In this document: positions 18,161-26,645 of the stretch, in pieces
Layout of the letters: each line of letters opens with the position of its first letter
How positions within the stretch are numbered: the first letter of the stretch is position 1
Origin: Paracoccaceae bacterium
Lineage (GTDB): Bacteria > Pseudomonadota > Alphaproteobacteria > Rhodobacterales > Rhodobacteraceae
NCBI GenBank assembly: GCA_024742405.1
Contig: JANSYP010000001.1
Span: 62,001 to 126,000, forward strand
Direction of reading: 5' to 3'
Length of the DNA stretch: 64,000 nt
The notes under the pieces: model-generated
Databases searched by the model: none
What the model saw: only the letters and a program-made list of their open reading frames with translations
What the model was told of the DNA's origin: nothing
Translations under genes and position numbers: made by a program

Positions 18161-19225
18161 TCAGGCGGGTTGCGCCGAGGGCCCCTGCTGGTCGACCAGC
18201 ATGTCGGTCACGGTCGCCCCGAGCCACATCGCACAAAGCGCCAGCCACGCCGTGCCGACGAAGATCGACCCGCCGGTCACGCCCGCGCCGATGGCACAGC
18301 CGCCGGCCAGCATCGCGCCGAAGCCCATCAGCGCCGCACCGAGGATCGACCGCCGCATCGCGGCCGCGCCATCGAACCCCTGCCAGTGCACCTCGCCCGC
18401 AAGCTTCGCCGCAATGAACGCCCCCAGAAAGACCCCCGGCACCAGGCCGATATCGAACTCCAGCACCGCGGTCCGGTCGAGTAAGAACATCAGCGTGTGC
18501 GCCGAAGGCCCCGAAAAGGTGGCACTTTCCACCTGTACCGGATCGAAGGCGATCTGGCTCAGCGCAAAGGTCAGTACCCAGCCCACCGCGACGGCGAACC
18601 CGACACCCGAAGCAAAGACCAGCGTGCGCAGCGGCACGGCATTGCGGCGCACCAGAACGAAGGCCAGCGCCGCGAAACCGAGCCCGATCACGAGTCCCGT
18701 CCTCTCCGGCAGCCCCGCGGTCTCGATCAGGTTGACATTGACGCCGCCCTGGGTCGTCCAGAGCCGCGCCAGCCAGTCGCGCAGAGGCGCCAGATGCCCG
18801 GCCAGGCTCATCTGCGCGACAACGGCAAAGATCAGCCCCGCGATCAGCGAGCGCAGATTGCCCGTCGCGGCGAGAACCAGCAGACGCCCCGAACAGCCGC
18901 GCGCCAGTACCATGCCGACGCCGAAGAGCAGCCCGCCGATCACCGCGCCCGACCAGGAGCCGGTCACTGCCATCATCCGTGCGTCCTCGGGCCGCATCAG
19001 CCCGCCGAGGCTCGCCGCCTGCACCCAGATCAGCGCGGTGGAGAAACACAGCAGCCAGACCGCGACGCGCTCGCCAAGCTGACCGCGCGCGAACTCGACC
19101 GTTGCCGCGCGCAGGCAGAACCGCGACCGTTGCGCGGCGACGCCAAAGATCACGCCGGTAATCAGGCCGAACAGCGCCGCGGCCGGCGCCTCGCCGATCC
19201 GCTCAACAAGGCTGAGAATATCCAT
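18161..19225 (-). CDS. YeeE/YedE (TsuA-like) sulfur-compound permease
   Basis: A 354-residue, highly hydrophobic protein of the YeeE/YedE family with about nine membrane segments. The conserved cysteine motifs are present: Cys37 in RSRFCLRA, Cys110 in ARGCSGR and Cys309 in AGGCAIGAGVTGG. In TsuA, the characterised member, equivalent cysteines relay thiosulfate across the membrane; others in the family are linked to selenium or sulfide-type sulfur transport. No tsuB/tusA-type partner gene is adjacent. An FNR-like box lies 55 bases upstream of the ATG at 19225, suggesting induction at low oxygen. Converges with priA. Confidence 0.85.
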   Translation of the reverse strand: MDILSLVERIGEAPAAALFGLITGVIFGVAAQRSRFCLRAATVEFARGQLGERVAVWLLCFSTALIWVQAASLGGLMRPEDARMMAVTGSWSGAVIGGLLFGVGMVLARGCSGRLLVLAATGNLRSLIAGLIFAVVAQMSLAGHLAPLRDWLARLWTTQGGVNVNLIETAGLPERTGLVIGLGFAALAFVLVRRNAVPLRTLVFASGVGFAVAVGWVLTFALSQIAFDPVQVESATFSGPSAHTLMFLLDRTAVLEFDIGLVPGVFLGAFIAAKLAGEVHWQGFDGAAAMRRSILGAALMGFGAMLAGGCAIGAGVTGGSIFVGTAWLALCAMWLGATVTDMLVDQQGPSAQPA

Positions 19226-19279
19226 GCCGTCCTCCCGCGATCACATTCGCGTATGTGCATGGAAGTACCGGGCGCGGCT

Positions 19280-19293
19280 TTGATCTAGATCAG
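19280..19293 (-). promoter_or_regulatory. FNR/FnrL-like box upstream of the sulfur permease
   Basis: TTGATCTAGATCAG (plus strand) matches the FNR/FnrL consensus TTGAT-N4-ATCAA at nine of ten fixed positions. Its centre is about 61 bases from the permease ATG at 19225, which leaves room for a class II site near -41 with a short leader. The divergent small membrane gene begins 225 bases away on the other side. Regulation by an FNR-type protein is inferred from the site only. Confidence 0.55.
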
Positions 19294-19517
19294 CGCAGGA
19301 AAGATGCGCGGCACTGCGTCCCGGTACGGGGGCAGCAGGCAAAGGGGCGTATCGCACGGCCGACTGGCAGACTCGGGCGATGCGATCGCCGGTCCCGGCG
19401 GGATCCGGAATACATCACGATATGCGATATGATCTACAACAACCATTCGTTTTTCTTATTCAATGCGTTTGCGTATCTTGAAGCCATCGAAACCCATCAG
19501 GCCGAAAGGAGAGTCCC

Positions 19518-19736
19518 ATGGCCATGCATGATATCCATTCAGACTGGCACGCAGAAACAGGACGCGCCCGCCCGACCGGTGAGGGGGTGGCGCTGGGCGC
19601 CGTCGCCGTCCTGGTCGTGCTCCTGATCAGCCTCGCGCTGTACGGCGCATCGACCGGGGTCAGCCTGGACATGACCGGCGCAACCGGAACGAATGACTGG
19701 CACGGCAACGTGGCGGCTTCCGGCTGGGCGCGCTGA
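19518..19736 (+). CDS. Small single-span membrane protein, 72 residues
   Basis: A 72-residue protein with a His/Trp-containing polar N-terminus (MAMHDIHSDWHAE), one strong membrane span at about residues 25-45 (ALGAVAVLVVLLISLALYGA) and a polar, Gly/Thr-rich C-terminus. The ATG at 19518 follows AAAGGAG with six bases spacing. An AT-rich tract at about 19405-19495 upstream, unlike the surrounding GC-rich DNA, looks like its promoter. I do not recognise a family. A second small protein of the same plan is encoded at 20150-20362. Confidence 0.65.
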   Translation: MAMHDIHSDWHAETGRARPTGEGVALGAVAVLVVLLISLALYGASTGVSLDMTGATGTNDWHGNVAASGWAR

Positions 19737-20149
19737 TCGGCAGGGGCGGCGCCTCTGCGTCGTCCCACCATCGCCGACGATATGTGGGTGGTCGCGCGAC
19801 GGAGCTCGGGCGCCCAGGTCAACGATAGCTTCAAGGGCGGCGTCACCGATGGGACAGAGCCGAGCGCCTGTCTGCCCGGTGAGTCCCGCAATTGCGTCCG
19901 GGTCCCGGTCTGCCGTCCTTGCCGCTGCGCGCGTCGGCATGATCGTCCCGCACCGTATCCGCGAGGACCAGCGGACCGTGGCCGTGCGACATGCGGTCTG
20001 GCGCACACCGAGATCAGCGCGCTTCCATTAAAAAAGACAAAACAGGATGCCGAATGCTTGAGGCAATCTGGTCTACGACGAAAGATTTCCCATATCGGGC
20101 CCACCATCGGCATCTGCGCCTGAAACACGATCGTGAAAGGAGACATACC
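19737..20149. other. 413-base gap between two small membrane-protein genes
   Basis: No credible coding frame was found on either strand; an antisense frame here is arginine-rich and has no family features. The last ~120 bases contain an AT-rich tract (TTCCATTAAAAAAGAC near 20025-20040) that is a likely promoter for the second small gene. The first ~280 bases are GC-rich with no recognised element. Confidence 0.5.
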
Positions 20150-20362
20150 GTGTTGAGCCATCATCTGGATTTGGATTGCCCGAACGCCACGACGCGCCGC
20201 ACCACGCGCGCGGAACGCGGTGCCATTGGCGCAATGATCGGGTTGAGCGCCCTGATTGTGGTCCTTGCGCTGCAGAGCGAAAGAACCGTGTCCGGTCAGG
20301 GCCTGACCGGCATCGTCGAGAGCGACGCGACCCCTCGCGCCGTCAGCGTAACCGGTCAATAA
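20150..20362 (+). CDS. Small single-span membrane protein, 70 residues
   Basis: A 70-residue product starting at GTG (20150), preceded by AAAGGAGA with a six-base gap, the same ribosome-site pattern as the 72-residue gene upstream. The N-terminus is His/Asp/Arg-rich (MLSHHLDLD...RRTTRAERG), one membrane span covers about residues 25-42 (GAMIGLSALIVVLALQ), and the C-terminus is polar. Plan and size resemble the 72-residue neighbour, though sequence identity is low. An in-frame ATG further upstream lacks a ribosome site. Family not recognised; function unknown. Confidence 0.55.
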   Translation: MLSHHLDLDCPNATTRRTTRAERGAIGAMIGLSALIVVLALQSERTVSGQGLTGIVESDATPRAVSVTGQ

Positions 20363-20413
20363 CAGGGCGCCGTCAGTGGCACGCCGGAGCCTTAGTATTC
20401 TCAGACCCTGACC

Positions 20414-20457
20414 GCACAGCGTACCGCGGATCCGCGATTTCCAAGGGTACGCTGTGC
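20414..20457. repeat. Perfect 12-bp inverted repeat with inner palindrome
   Basis: GCACAGCGTACC (20414-20425) and GGTACGCTGTGC (20446-20457) are exact inverted copies. The 20-base spacer contains a second perfect palindrome, GCGGATCCGC (20426-20435), directly abutting the left arm. The element ends 56 bases before the MFS start codon. No T-run follows, so a terminator is unlikely; an operator for a dimeric regulator or a leader RNA hairpin fits better. Confidence 0.7.
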
Positions 20458-20513
20458 ATCGCTGCAAGCAAAATTCACATGCAGAGGACGGACCCGGGTG
20501 TTATGGGCAGCCG

Positions 20514-21755
20514 ATGAAGCTGTCCATCGTCCCCCTTGCGCAGGCCGCCGCCCTGCCGGCCTGGCGGTGCCCCATCGCGCTGCTGCTGCTGATGGCCTTC
20601 GCCATGCCGATCGCCTTTGCGACATGGTCGGCGCTGCTCAACAACTTCGTCATTGAGAAGGCAGGCTTCGACGGTGCCGATATCGGCTGGCTGCACACGG
20701 TGCGCGAGATCCCGGGCTTTCTTGCCGTGGGTGTGATCGCGATCATCATCTTCATGCGCGAGCAGGTGCTGGGGGTGGTCGCGCTGATCCTGCTGGGGGT
20801 TGCGACAGCGCTGACCGGCTTTTTCCCCGACATCGGCGGCATTCTGGTGCTGACGATGCTCAGCTCCATCGGGTTTCACTATTTCGAAACGGTCAACCAG
20901 TCGCTGCAGCTGCAATGGCTGCCCAAGGATCGCGCGCCCCAGATCCTCGGCTGGATCGTCGCTGCGGGCTCGGCCGCGTCGCTGCTGGCCTACGGACTGC
21001 TGGTCGCGACCTGGCAGACCTTCGATCTGAGCTATGCGTTCGTTTACGTCGTGGCCGGCGGGACCTGTGCGGCCATCGCGGTCTTTTGCCTGCTGGCCTA
21101 TCCACAGTTCGAGGCGCCCAACCCCCAGGCCAAGCGGCTGATCCTGCGCCGGCGCTACTGGCTCTATTACGCTCTGCAGTTCATGTCTGGCGCCCGGCGG
21201 CAGATTTTCGTGGTGTTCGCGGCCTTCATGATGGTCGAGCATTTCGGGTTCGAGGTGCAGCAGGTCACGGCACTCTTCATCATCAACTTCCTCGCCAACA
21301 TGCTCTTCGCGCCGCTGATCGGGTTCGCGGTCGGCCGTTTCGGCGAGCGCAGGGCGCTTTGTTTCGAGTATCTCGGACTGATGCTCGTCTTTCTGGCCTA
21401 TGGCGGGATCTACTGGTTCGGATGGGGCGCTCTGCTGGCGGCGGGGCTCTATGTGGTCGACCATCTGTTCTTTGCGCTGGCCCTGGCGTTGAAGACCTAT
21501 TTCCAGAAGATCGCTGCGCCCGAGGATATCGCCCCGACTGCGGCGGTGTCCTTCACGATCAACCATATCGCCGCCGTCTTCCTGCCTGCGGCGCTGGGCT
21601 ATCTGTGGCTGGTCTCGCCGGGGTCCGTCTTTGCGCTGGCGGCGGGAATGGCGGTGGTCTCGTTCAGCCTGGCGCTGATGATCCCGCGCCATCCCGTCCC
21701 GGGTCATGAGACCGTGTTCGCCGGCATCAAGCCACGCGCGGCGCCTGCGGAGTAA
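20514..21755 (+). CDS. MFS transporter
   Basis: A 413-residue major facilitator with about 12 membrane segments, from PIALLLLMAFAMPIAFATWSA in span 1 to MAVVSFSLALMIP in span 12. Loop 2-3 lacks the classical GRxxDRxGR signature and the central loop carries RRRYWLYYALQFMSGARRQ. The ATG at 20514 was chosen over a start 20 codons upstream because the sequence before it overlaps the inverted repeat and is not hydrophobic-protein-like. Substrate unknown. It follows the two small membrane-protein genes and is preceded by a striking inverted repeat; a weak hairpin with T5 follows its stop. Confidence 0.85.
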   Translation: MKLSIVPLAQAAALPAWRCPIALLLLMAFAMPIAFATWSALLNNFVIEKAGFDGADIGWLHTVREIPGFLAVGVIAIIIFMREQVLGVVALILLGVATALTGFFPDIGGILVLTMLSSIGFHYFETVNQSLQLQWLPKDRAPQILGWIVAAGSAASLLAYGLLVATWQTFDLSYAFVYVVAGGTCAAIAVFCLLAYPQFEAPNPQAKRLILRRRYWLYYALQFMSGARRQIFVVFAAFMMVEHFGFEVQQVTALFIINFLANMLFAPLIGFAVGRFGERRALCFEYLGLMLVFLAYGGIYWFGWGALLAAGLYVVDHLFFALALALKTYFQKIAAPEDIAPTAAVSFTINHIAAVFLPAALGYLWLVSPGSVFALAAGMAVVSFSLALMIPRHPVPGHETVFAGIKPRAAPAE

Positions 21756-21775
21756 CGTTTCGGTAACGTCTTTTT
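21755..21775 (+). terminator. Weak intrinsic terminator after the MFS gene
   Basis: ACGTT at 21755-21759 and AACGT at 21765-21769 pair around a five-base loop, followed by C and TTTTT (21771-21775). The hairpin starts at the last base of the MFS stop codon. The stem is short, so efficiency is doubtful, but the T-run and position fit a Rho-independent terminator. Confidence 0.45.
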
Positions 21776-21814
21776 GGCCTAGCCTGCCGTGGAAACAGCC
21801 TAAGAATTGTGTCC

Positions 21815-22693
21815 ATGATCGTGAGGTTCAGAGTGGGTAGGTTCATGAGTGTGCAGGGCGGCGGGTTCCGGGGTCGGCTCCGCGCGAGATCCGCGGGCAA
21901 GGTCCTGGCTGCCGGTATCGCGGTGGTGCTGGGCTTCGGTCCCGCCGCGGCAGACCGGCTTCTCTTCATCGGCAACAGCTATCTGCAGGATGGCGGCGGC
22001 GTGCATGTCCATGCCGCAGCCCTTGCCAGCAGTGCCGCGCCCGAGCGCCGGATCGAGGTGGCGGCCTCCACCGTCCGGGGCAGCCGGTTGGACGAACAGG
22101 ATATCAGCGCGACGCTCGCCCGGGCGCCCTATGACACGGTGGTGTTGCAGGGGCACAGTACCGCGGCACTGACCGAGGCGGCGCGGGAGCGGTTCCGGAC
22201 CGCGGTGCGCCGTGCGCATCGCGAGATCGCGGCGAAGGGCGGGCAGACGGTGCTCTACATGACGCCGGCCTACAGCGCAGCCCACCCGCGGCACGAGCCG
22301 GAGATGTTTTCGCGGATCTCCGAGGAATACACCACGCTCGGCCGCGAGATCGGCGCGGCGGTGATCCCTGTCGGTCTGGCCTACGAGATCGCCTATGCGC
22401 GCCGGCCGGATATCGGGCTGCACCAGCCCGATGGCAGCCATGCCACAGCGCGGGGGATCTACCTTGCGGCGGCGACGACGGCCGCTGCGCTCTTCGACAT
22501 CGACCCGACGGCCGCGGCCTACGCGATGGATGGGGCAATCCCGCGCGAGGACGCCGCATTCCTGCGGACGGTTGCCGCCGATGCGGTCGGGCGCGCGCAG
22601 GGTTGCGGTGGGCGTGGCCCGCTCGCTGAGAGCGCTCCCGCTCGCGGCGCGCGTATTCCGGCGGACGACATCGTCGCATCCGGCCGCTGCTGA
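21815..22693 (+). CDS. SGNH/GDSL-type hydrolase, exported
   Basis: About 292 residues with an Arg-rich N-terminus and a hydrophobic signal segment ending near FGPAAA-D. The mature part opens with LLFIGNSYLQDGGG, which is block I of SGNH hydrolases with Ser in the GNS motif, and ends its domain with HQPDGSHATARGIYLAA, the block V Asp-x-x-His pair. TVVLQGHST resembles block III. The fold acts on esters, including acetyl groups on glycans, but no substrate can be named. The start is uncertain: GTG 21809, ATG 21815 and ATG 21845 are all in frame and none has a good ribosome site. Cell location is expected to be the periplasm. Confidence 0.7.
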   Translation: MIVRFRVGRFMSVQGGGFRGRLRARSAGKVLAAGIAVVLGFGPAAADRLLFIGNSYLQDGGGVHVHAAALASSAAPERRIEVAASTVRGSRLDEQDISATLARAPYDTVVLQGHSTAALTEAARERFRTAVRRAHREIAAKGGQTVLYMTPAYSAAHPRHEPEMFSRISEEYTTLGREIGAAVIPVGLAYEIAYARRPDIGLHQPDGSHATARGIYLAAATTAAALFDIDPTAAAYAMDGAIPREDAAFLRTVAADAVGRAQGCGGRGPLAESAPARGARIPADDIVASGRC

Positions 22694-23148
22694 CGCGCCG
22701 CTGCCCGCCGCGACCGGTTGCTCGCGCCTGACGTCGGCCGTGCGTCCCGCGTCCCTGCACACTGCGATTTCTGTGGAGGCGAGACCGTGTCCTTGGGATG
22801 TCACCCCCTCTCAGGCCCGACACATCCGGGTCGGACGCGCTTGCGAGGATCGGCAGCAGGCGAGGAACGCATCGCGGGCGACCGACGGCTCCGTCACAGG
22901 GGGCTCTCCCGCCCGTCTTCGCCCCTGCCGGGGCTCATCCCGTTGGGCCGCGCAGGCGCGGTGCCGCGCCTGCAGTCCGTGGCAGCTGCAGTCCCTGCCA
23001 TGCTCGAGCTGGTGGCACCCGGAGAAGGAGGCGGTCGAACCGGAACGGCGAAACCCTGCGGCCTGGACCCGGTCCCGGTGCGGGCCGGGTCAGTTGACCT
23101 TCGGCTTCAGACTGGGCAGGTGCCGCGGGAGCTGACCGGAGACGCACA
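22694..23148. other. 455-base GC-rich gap with hairpins
   Basis: No convincing gene was found; open frames on the plus strand are compositional and have no family match I recognise. Two strong hairpin candidates occur: GCCCC-TGCC-GGGGC at 22921-22934 and GCAGGCGCGG/CCGCGCCTGC at 22952-22973 with a two-base centre. A CTGCAGTCC direct repeat sits around 22971-22998. The last ~40 bases include the ribosome site of prmA. An unrecognised RNA or a decayed gene is possible. Confidence 0.45.
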
Positions 23149-24024
23149 ATGGCCACCTGGACCGCCCTGACCACCTTGCCCGGAAAACCCGCGGCCGACG
23201 CGCTTGGCCAGGCGCTCGAGGCGCTTGACCCTGTGCCCACAGGCGTGGGGGTCTTCGAGATCGAGGACGGCTCGGGCCTCTGGGAGGTGGGCGGCTATTT
23301 CGAAGCCCGGCCCGACGACACCGCGCTCGCGCTGCTGGCCGCGGCCTTTGGCGCAAAGGCGTTCGCGGTGTCCGAGCTGCCCCAGACCGACTGGGTCGCC
23401 CATGTCCAGCGCGAGCTTGCGCCAGTCGCGGCGGGGCGGTTCTATCTCTATGGCAGCCATGACGCGGACAGGGTGCCCGGGGACCGGGTCGGGCTTCTGA
23501 TCGACGCGGCGATGGCTTTTGGCACTGGCCATCACGGCACCACCGCGGGCTGTCTAGAGGCGTTCGATGCACTGCTCGCCGGAGACATGGCACCCGGTGC
23601 GGTTGCCGATATCGGTTGCGGCACCGCGGTGCTTGCCATGGCGGCGGCGCGTGTCTGGTCCGGCGTGCAGGTGGTGGCCGGTGATATCGATCCGGTCGCC
23701 GTCGAGGTGGCGCAAGCCAACCTCGCGGCAAACGGCCTGAATGGCCGGGTGTCTTGCGTGCAGGCGGCGGGCGCCGACCACCCCGAAATCGCGGCGGCCG
23801 CGCCCTATGCGCTTGTTTTTGCGAATATTCTGAAGGGGCCACTGATCGAGCTTGCGCCCGACCTGGCCCGGATCACCGCCCCGGGGGGGCGGCTCATCCT
23901 GGCGGGTCTTCTGAACGATCAGGCCGACGATGTGTCATCTGCCTACGCGGCGCAGGCCTGTTTCGAGACAGCGCGGCTGATCCGTGGGGACTGGACGATC
24001 CTCACGCTGGCCCGCGCCGATTAG
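23149..24024 (+). CDS. prmA: Ribosomal protein L11 methyltransferase
   Basis: A 291-residue AdoMet-dependent methyltransferase of the PrmA family, which trimethylates ribosomal protein L11. The family motif AFGTGHHGTT is at 123-132; the AdoMet loop DIGCGTA is at 154-160, and the NIL(K) catalytic-region motif appears as FANILKGPL. The N-terminal substrate-recognition domain covers about residues 1-95. Start ATG at 23149 follows GGAGACGCACA. It stands alone and its stop overlaps the stop region of the convergent DUF1127 gene by four bases. Confidence 0.93.
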   Translation: MATWTALTTLPGKPAADALGQALEALDPVPTGVGVFEIEDGSGLWEVGGYFEARPDDTALALLAAAFGAKAFAVSELPQTDWVAHVQRELAPVAAGRFYLYGSHDADRVPGDRVGLLIDAAMAFGTGHHGTTAGCLEAFDALLAGDMAPGAVADIGCGTAVLAMAAARVWSGVQVVAGDIDPVAVEVAQANLAANGLNGRVSCVQAAGADHPEIAAAAPYALVFANILKGPLIELAPDLARITAPGGRLILAGLLNDQADDVSSAYAAQACFETARLIRGDWTILTLARAD

Positions 24025-24239
24025 TGGAAACGCGCGCGGCTTGCGATATCGTCGATTTCGCGACGCGACAGGCCGATGTCCGCAAGCTGCCGGTCGTCGA
24101 GCTTGCCCAGCGCCCGGCGCGTTTGCGACACCACGAGAGCATGACGCAGCGACGCGAAAAAGCGCTGGAGGTCGTGCAGAATCTCGCCCTCGGGAAGCGG
24201 GTGGACCGGTCGGTTGGCGGTGTGGGACATGGCGGCCAT
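24021..24239 (-). CDS. DUF1127 small protein
   Basis: A 72-residue protein whose C-terminal half is the DUF1127 (YjiS-like) motif: LGKLDDRQLADIGLSRREIDDIASRA. The first half includes a helical segment FFASLRHALVVSQTRR. ATG at 24239 follows AGGAG with a seven-base gap. Alphaproteobacterial DUF1127 proteins are small, arginine-rich and often stress-induced; some bind RNA or influence phosphate, carbon or nitrogen metabolism. No partner gene is adjacent here; its 3' end overlaps prmA by four bases. Confidence 0.85.
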   Translation of the reverse strand: MAAMSHTANRPVHPLPEGEILHDLQRFFASLRHALVVSQTRRALGKLDDRQLADIGLSRREIDDIASRARFH

Positions 24240-24446
24240 GGTACTACTCCTGTGATTCGTAAACTGCCCAAAACCTAGGCATCCTGCGCATCAATTGGGA
24301 CGAGAACGCCTGCCGCACAAGCCGGGACAACTGCATTCCGCCTATGCGTTTTCTGCAAGGCTCCTTGGCAGATGTTCGCGTTTCGTGCTAGCGATGCTCA
24401 ACACAACGGCCTACGAAAAGGCCAGCATAATGGATCGAGCAGGATC

Positions 24447-24953
24447 ATGCGTGTTTTGGGACTGGATCCGGGGCTCAGGCGCCTCGGCTGGGGCGTCATC
24501 GAGACCGAGGGATCGCATCTGCGGCATCTCGCGAACGGCACCTGCCGGACCACCGACGGCACGCTTGCCGCACGTCTGCTGGAGCTTCACACGCAGCTGA
24601 GCGCCGTCGTTGCCCGCTGGGAGCCGGATGAAGCGGCAGTCGAGCAGACCTTTGTTAACCGCGACGGGGCAGGGACGCTGAAACTCGGCCAGGCCCGCGC
24701 CATTGCGCTGCTGGTCCCGGCTCAGGCCGGGCTGGAAGTCGGCGAATATGCCCCCAACGCGGTCAAGAAGGCGGTCGTCGGCGTCGGACATGCCGACAAG
24801 GCCCAGATCGCCCACATGATCGGATTGCAGTTTCCCGGGATCAGCCCGGATAGCGCCGATGCCGCCGATGCGCTCGCCGTTGCGCTGGCGCATCTTTTCC
24901 ACCGCCGGACCAGCGCTCGCTACACGGCCGCCCTACGGCGGGCGGGCGCATGA
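24447..24953 (+). CDS. ruvC: Holliday junction endonuclease RuvC
   Basis: A 168-residue RuvC that cuts Holliday junctions after RuvAB branch migration. The acidic active-site set is complete and at the same numbers as in E. coli: Asp7 (LGLDPG), Glu66 (AAVEQTF), Asp138 and Asp141 ([11 protein letters not shown]). The ATG at 24447 is the family start; an upstream in-frame ATG adds 25 unrelated residues. The stop overlaps the ruvA start as ATGA, so ruvC-ruvA-ruvB are coupled. Confidence 0.97.
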   Translation: MRVLGLDPGLRRLGWGVIETEGSHLRHLANGTCRTTDGTLAARLLELHTQLSAVVARWEPDEAAVEQTFVNRDGAGTLKLGQARAIALLVPAQAGLEVGEYAPNAVKKAVVGVGHADKAQIAHMIGLQFPGISPDSADAADALAVALAHLFHRRTSARYTAALRRAGA

Positions 24954-25597
24954 TCGGGCGGATCGCAGGCCGCGTGGTCTACCGCGCCGCCGATCATGCG
25001 ATGATCGATGTCCAGGGCGTGGGCTACCTCGTGCATTGTTCCGAGCGGACCTTGGCGAGCCTGCCTGGCGAGGGCGAGGCTGCCGCACTCTTTACCGACT
25101 TGCTGGTCAAGGAGGATCTGCTGCAGCTCATGGGCTTCACCACGCTGGCCGAAAAGGAATGGTACCGGCTGCTCCTGAGCGTTCAGGGCGTGGGCGCCAA
25201 GGCCGCGCTCGCGATCCTCGGCACGCTGGGGCCGGATGGCGCCGGCCGGGCCATTGCGCTGGGCGACGCGGCCTCGATCAAGGCCGCGCCGGGGATCGGG
25301 CCCAAGATCGCCCAGAGGGTGGTCAACGAACTCAAGGACAAGGCGCCAGCCGCGATGGCGCTGGTGGGTGATCTCTCTGCCCCCGCCGGCGCCCCGACGT
25401 CGATTGTCCCGCCGTCAAAAGCGGCAGCGCCTACTGTCCCCGGCGCGATGGCCGAGGCGCTCTCGGCGCTGGGCAATCTCGGCTATGCGCCCGCTGACGC
25501 AGCAGCTGCGGTGGCGGAGGCCCAGGGCGCTGATCCCGAGGCCGACACCGCGGCCCTGATCCGGGCGGCGCTGCAACTGCTCGCGCCGAAAGGCTGA
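24950..25597 (+). CDS. ruvA: Holliday junction DNA helicase subunit RuvA
   Basis: A 215-residue RuvA, the junction-binding tetramer. The OB fold opens with [29 protein letters not shown] and [19 protein letters not shown] are the two helix-hairpin-helix motifs that hold DNA. An Ala/Pro-rich linker (about 140-165) leads to the mobile C-terminal domain ([19 protein letters not shown]) that contacts RuvB. Overlaps ruvC by four bases and precedes ruvB by four. Confidence 0.96.
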   Translation: MIGRIAGRVVYRAADHAMIDVQGVGYLVHCSERTLASLPGEGEAAALFTDLLVKEDLLQLMGFTTLAEKEWYRLLLSVQGVGAKAALAILGTLGPDGAGRAIALGDAASIKAAPGIGPKIAQRVVNELKDKAPAAMALVGDLSAPAGAPTSIVPPSKAAAPTVPGAMAEALSALGNLGYAPADAAAAVAEAQGADPEADTAALIRAALQLLAPKG

Positions 25598-25601
25598 GGC
25601 G

Positions 25602-26636
25602 ATGAGCGATACGCCCGACCCGATCCGCGATCCAGAGTCCCAGCCCGAGGATCGCGACCGCGCGCTGCGCCCCGAGATGCTCGGCGATTTCATCGGTCAG
25701 GCCGAGGCGCGCGCGAATCTGTCGGTCTTCATCGCCTCGGCCCGCCAGCGCGGCGACTCGATGGACCACACGCTGTTTCACGGCCCCCCCGGGCTCGGCA
25801 AGACGACGCTGGCCCAGATCATCGCCCGCGAGCTCGGTGTGAACTACCGCATGACCTCCGGTCCCGTGCTCGCGAAGGCCGGCGACCTGGCGGCGATCTT
25901 GACCAATCTCGATGCGCGCGACGTGCTTTTCATCGACGAGATCCACCGGCTGAACCCGGCGGTTGAAGAGGTGCTTTACCCGGCACTGGAAGATTTCGCG
26001 CTCGATCTGGTGATCGGCGAGGGGCCCGCGGCGCGCACGGTGCGGATCGATCTGCAGCCCTTCACGCTGGTCGGCGCGACGACCCGGATGGGCCTGCTGA
26101 CCACGCCCCTGCGCGACCGCTTCGGCATCCCAGTGCGGCTACAATTCTATTCGACCGATGAGCTGGACGAGATCGTGCGCCGCGGGGCGAGACTGATGGG
26201 CATTCCGGCCGAGCCCGGCGGCACACGCGAGATCGCGGCCCGCGCCCGCGGCACCCCGCGCATCGCCGGGCGTCTCCTGCGCCGGGTCGTCGATTTCGCG
26301 CTGGTCGAAGGCGACGGGCACCTGACCCGCGCGCTGGCCGACAGTGCGCTCACCCGGCTGGGCGTCGACGGGCTCGGCCTCGACGGGGCGGACCGGCGCT
26401 ATCTGAAGCTCATCGCGGAGGCCTATGGCGGAGGCCCGGTGGGGATCGAGACGATATCCGCGGCCCTGTCGGAGAGCCGCGACGGCCTGGAAGAAGTGAT
26501 CGAGCCCTATCTGCTGCAACAGGGCCTGATCCAGCGCACCCCGCGCGGCCGGATGCTGGCGCGCCGGGGTTGGGAGCATCTGGGGCTGGCAGCCCCGCGC
26601 GCGCCGGGGCAGACCGAACTCTTCGATCCCGACTGA
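25602..26636 (+). CDS. ruvB: Holliday junction branch-migration motor RuvB
   Basis: A 344-residue AAA+ ATPase that drives branch migration on RuvA. Walker A GPPGLGKT is at 61-68, Walker B DEIH at 112-115 ([10 protein letters not shown]), followed by the beta-hairpin region and sensor 1 [10 protein letters not shown]; the C-terminal winged helix includes [16 protein letters not shown]. Length is standard. In many alphaproteobacteria ybgC-tolQRAB follows directly; here five other genes lie between (26646-32157). Confidence 0.98.
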   Translation: MSDTPDPIRDPESQPEDRDRALRPEMLGDFIGQAEARANLSVFIASARQRGDSMDHTLFHGPPGLGKTTLAQIIARELGVNYRMTSGPVLAKAGDLAAILTNLDARDVLFIDEIHRLNPAVEEVLYPALEDFALDLVIGEGPAARTVRIDLQPFTLVGATTRMGLLTTPLRDRFGIPVRLQFYSTDELDEIVRRGARLMGIPAEPGGTREIAARARGTPRIAGRLLRRVVDFALVEGDGHLTRALADSALTRLGVDGLGLDGADRRYLKLIAEAYGGGPVGIETISAALSESRDGLEEVIEPYLLQQGLIQRTPRGRMLARRGWEHLGLAAPRAPGQTELFDPD

Positions 26637-26645
26637 ACGGCTCGC

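Noticed and set aside
21752-21768. GTAA-N7-GTAA, resembling a CtrA site
   Set aside because: Both half-sites deviate from TTAA and the element overlaps the MFS stop codon and a hairpin with a T-run, which explains it better.
22718-23170. 150-codon open frame in the gap before prmA
   Set aside because: Arg/Gly/Pro-rich with no ribosome site and it overlaps the prmA start; no family likeness.
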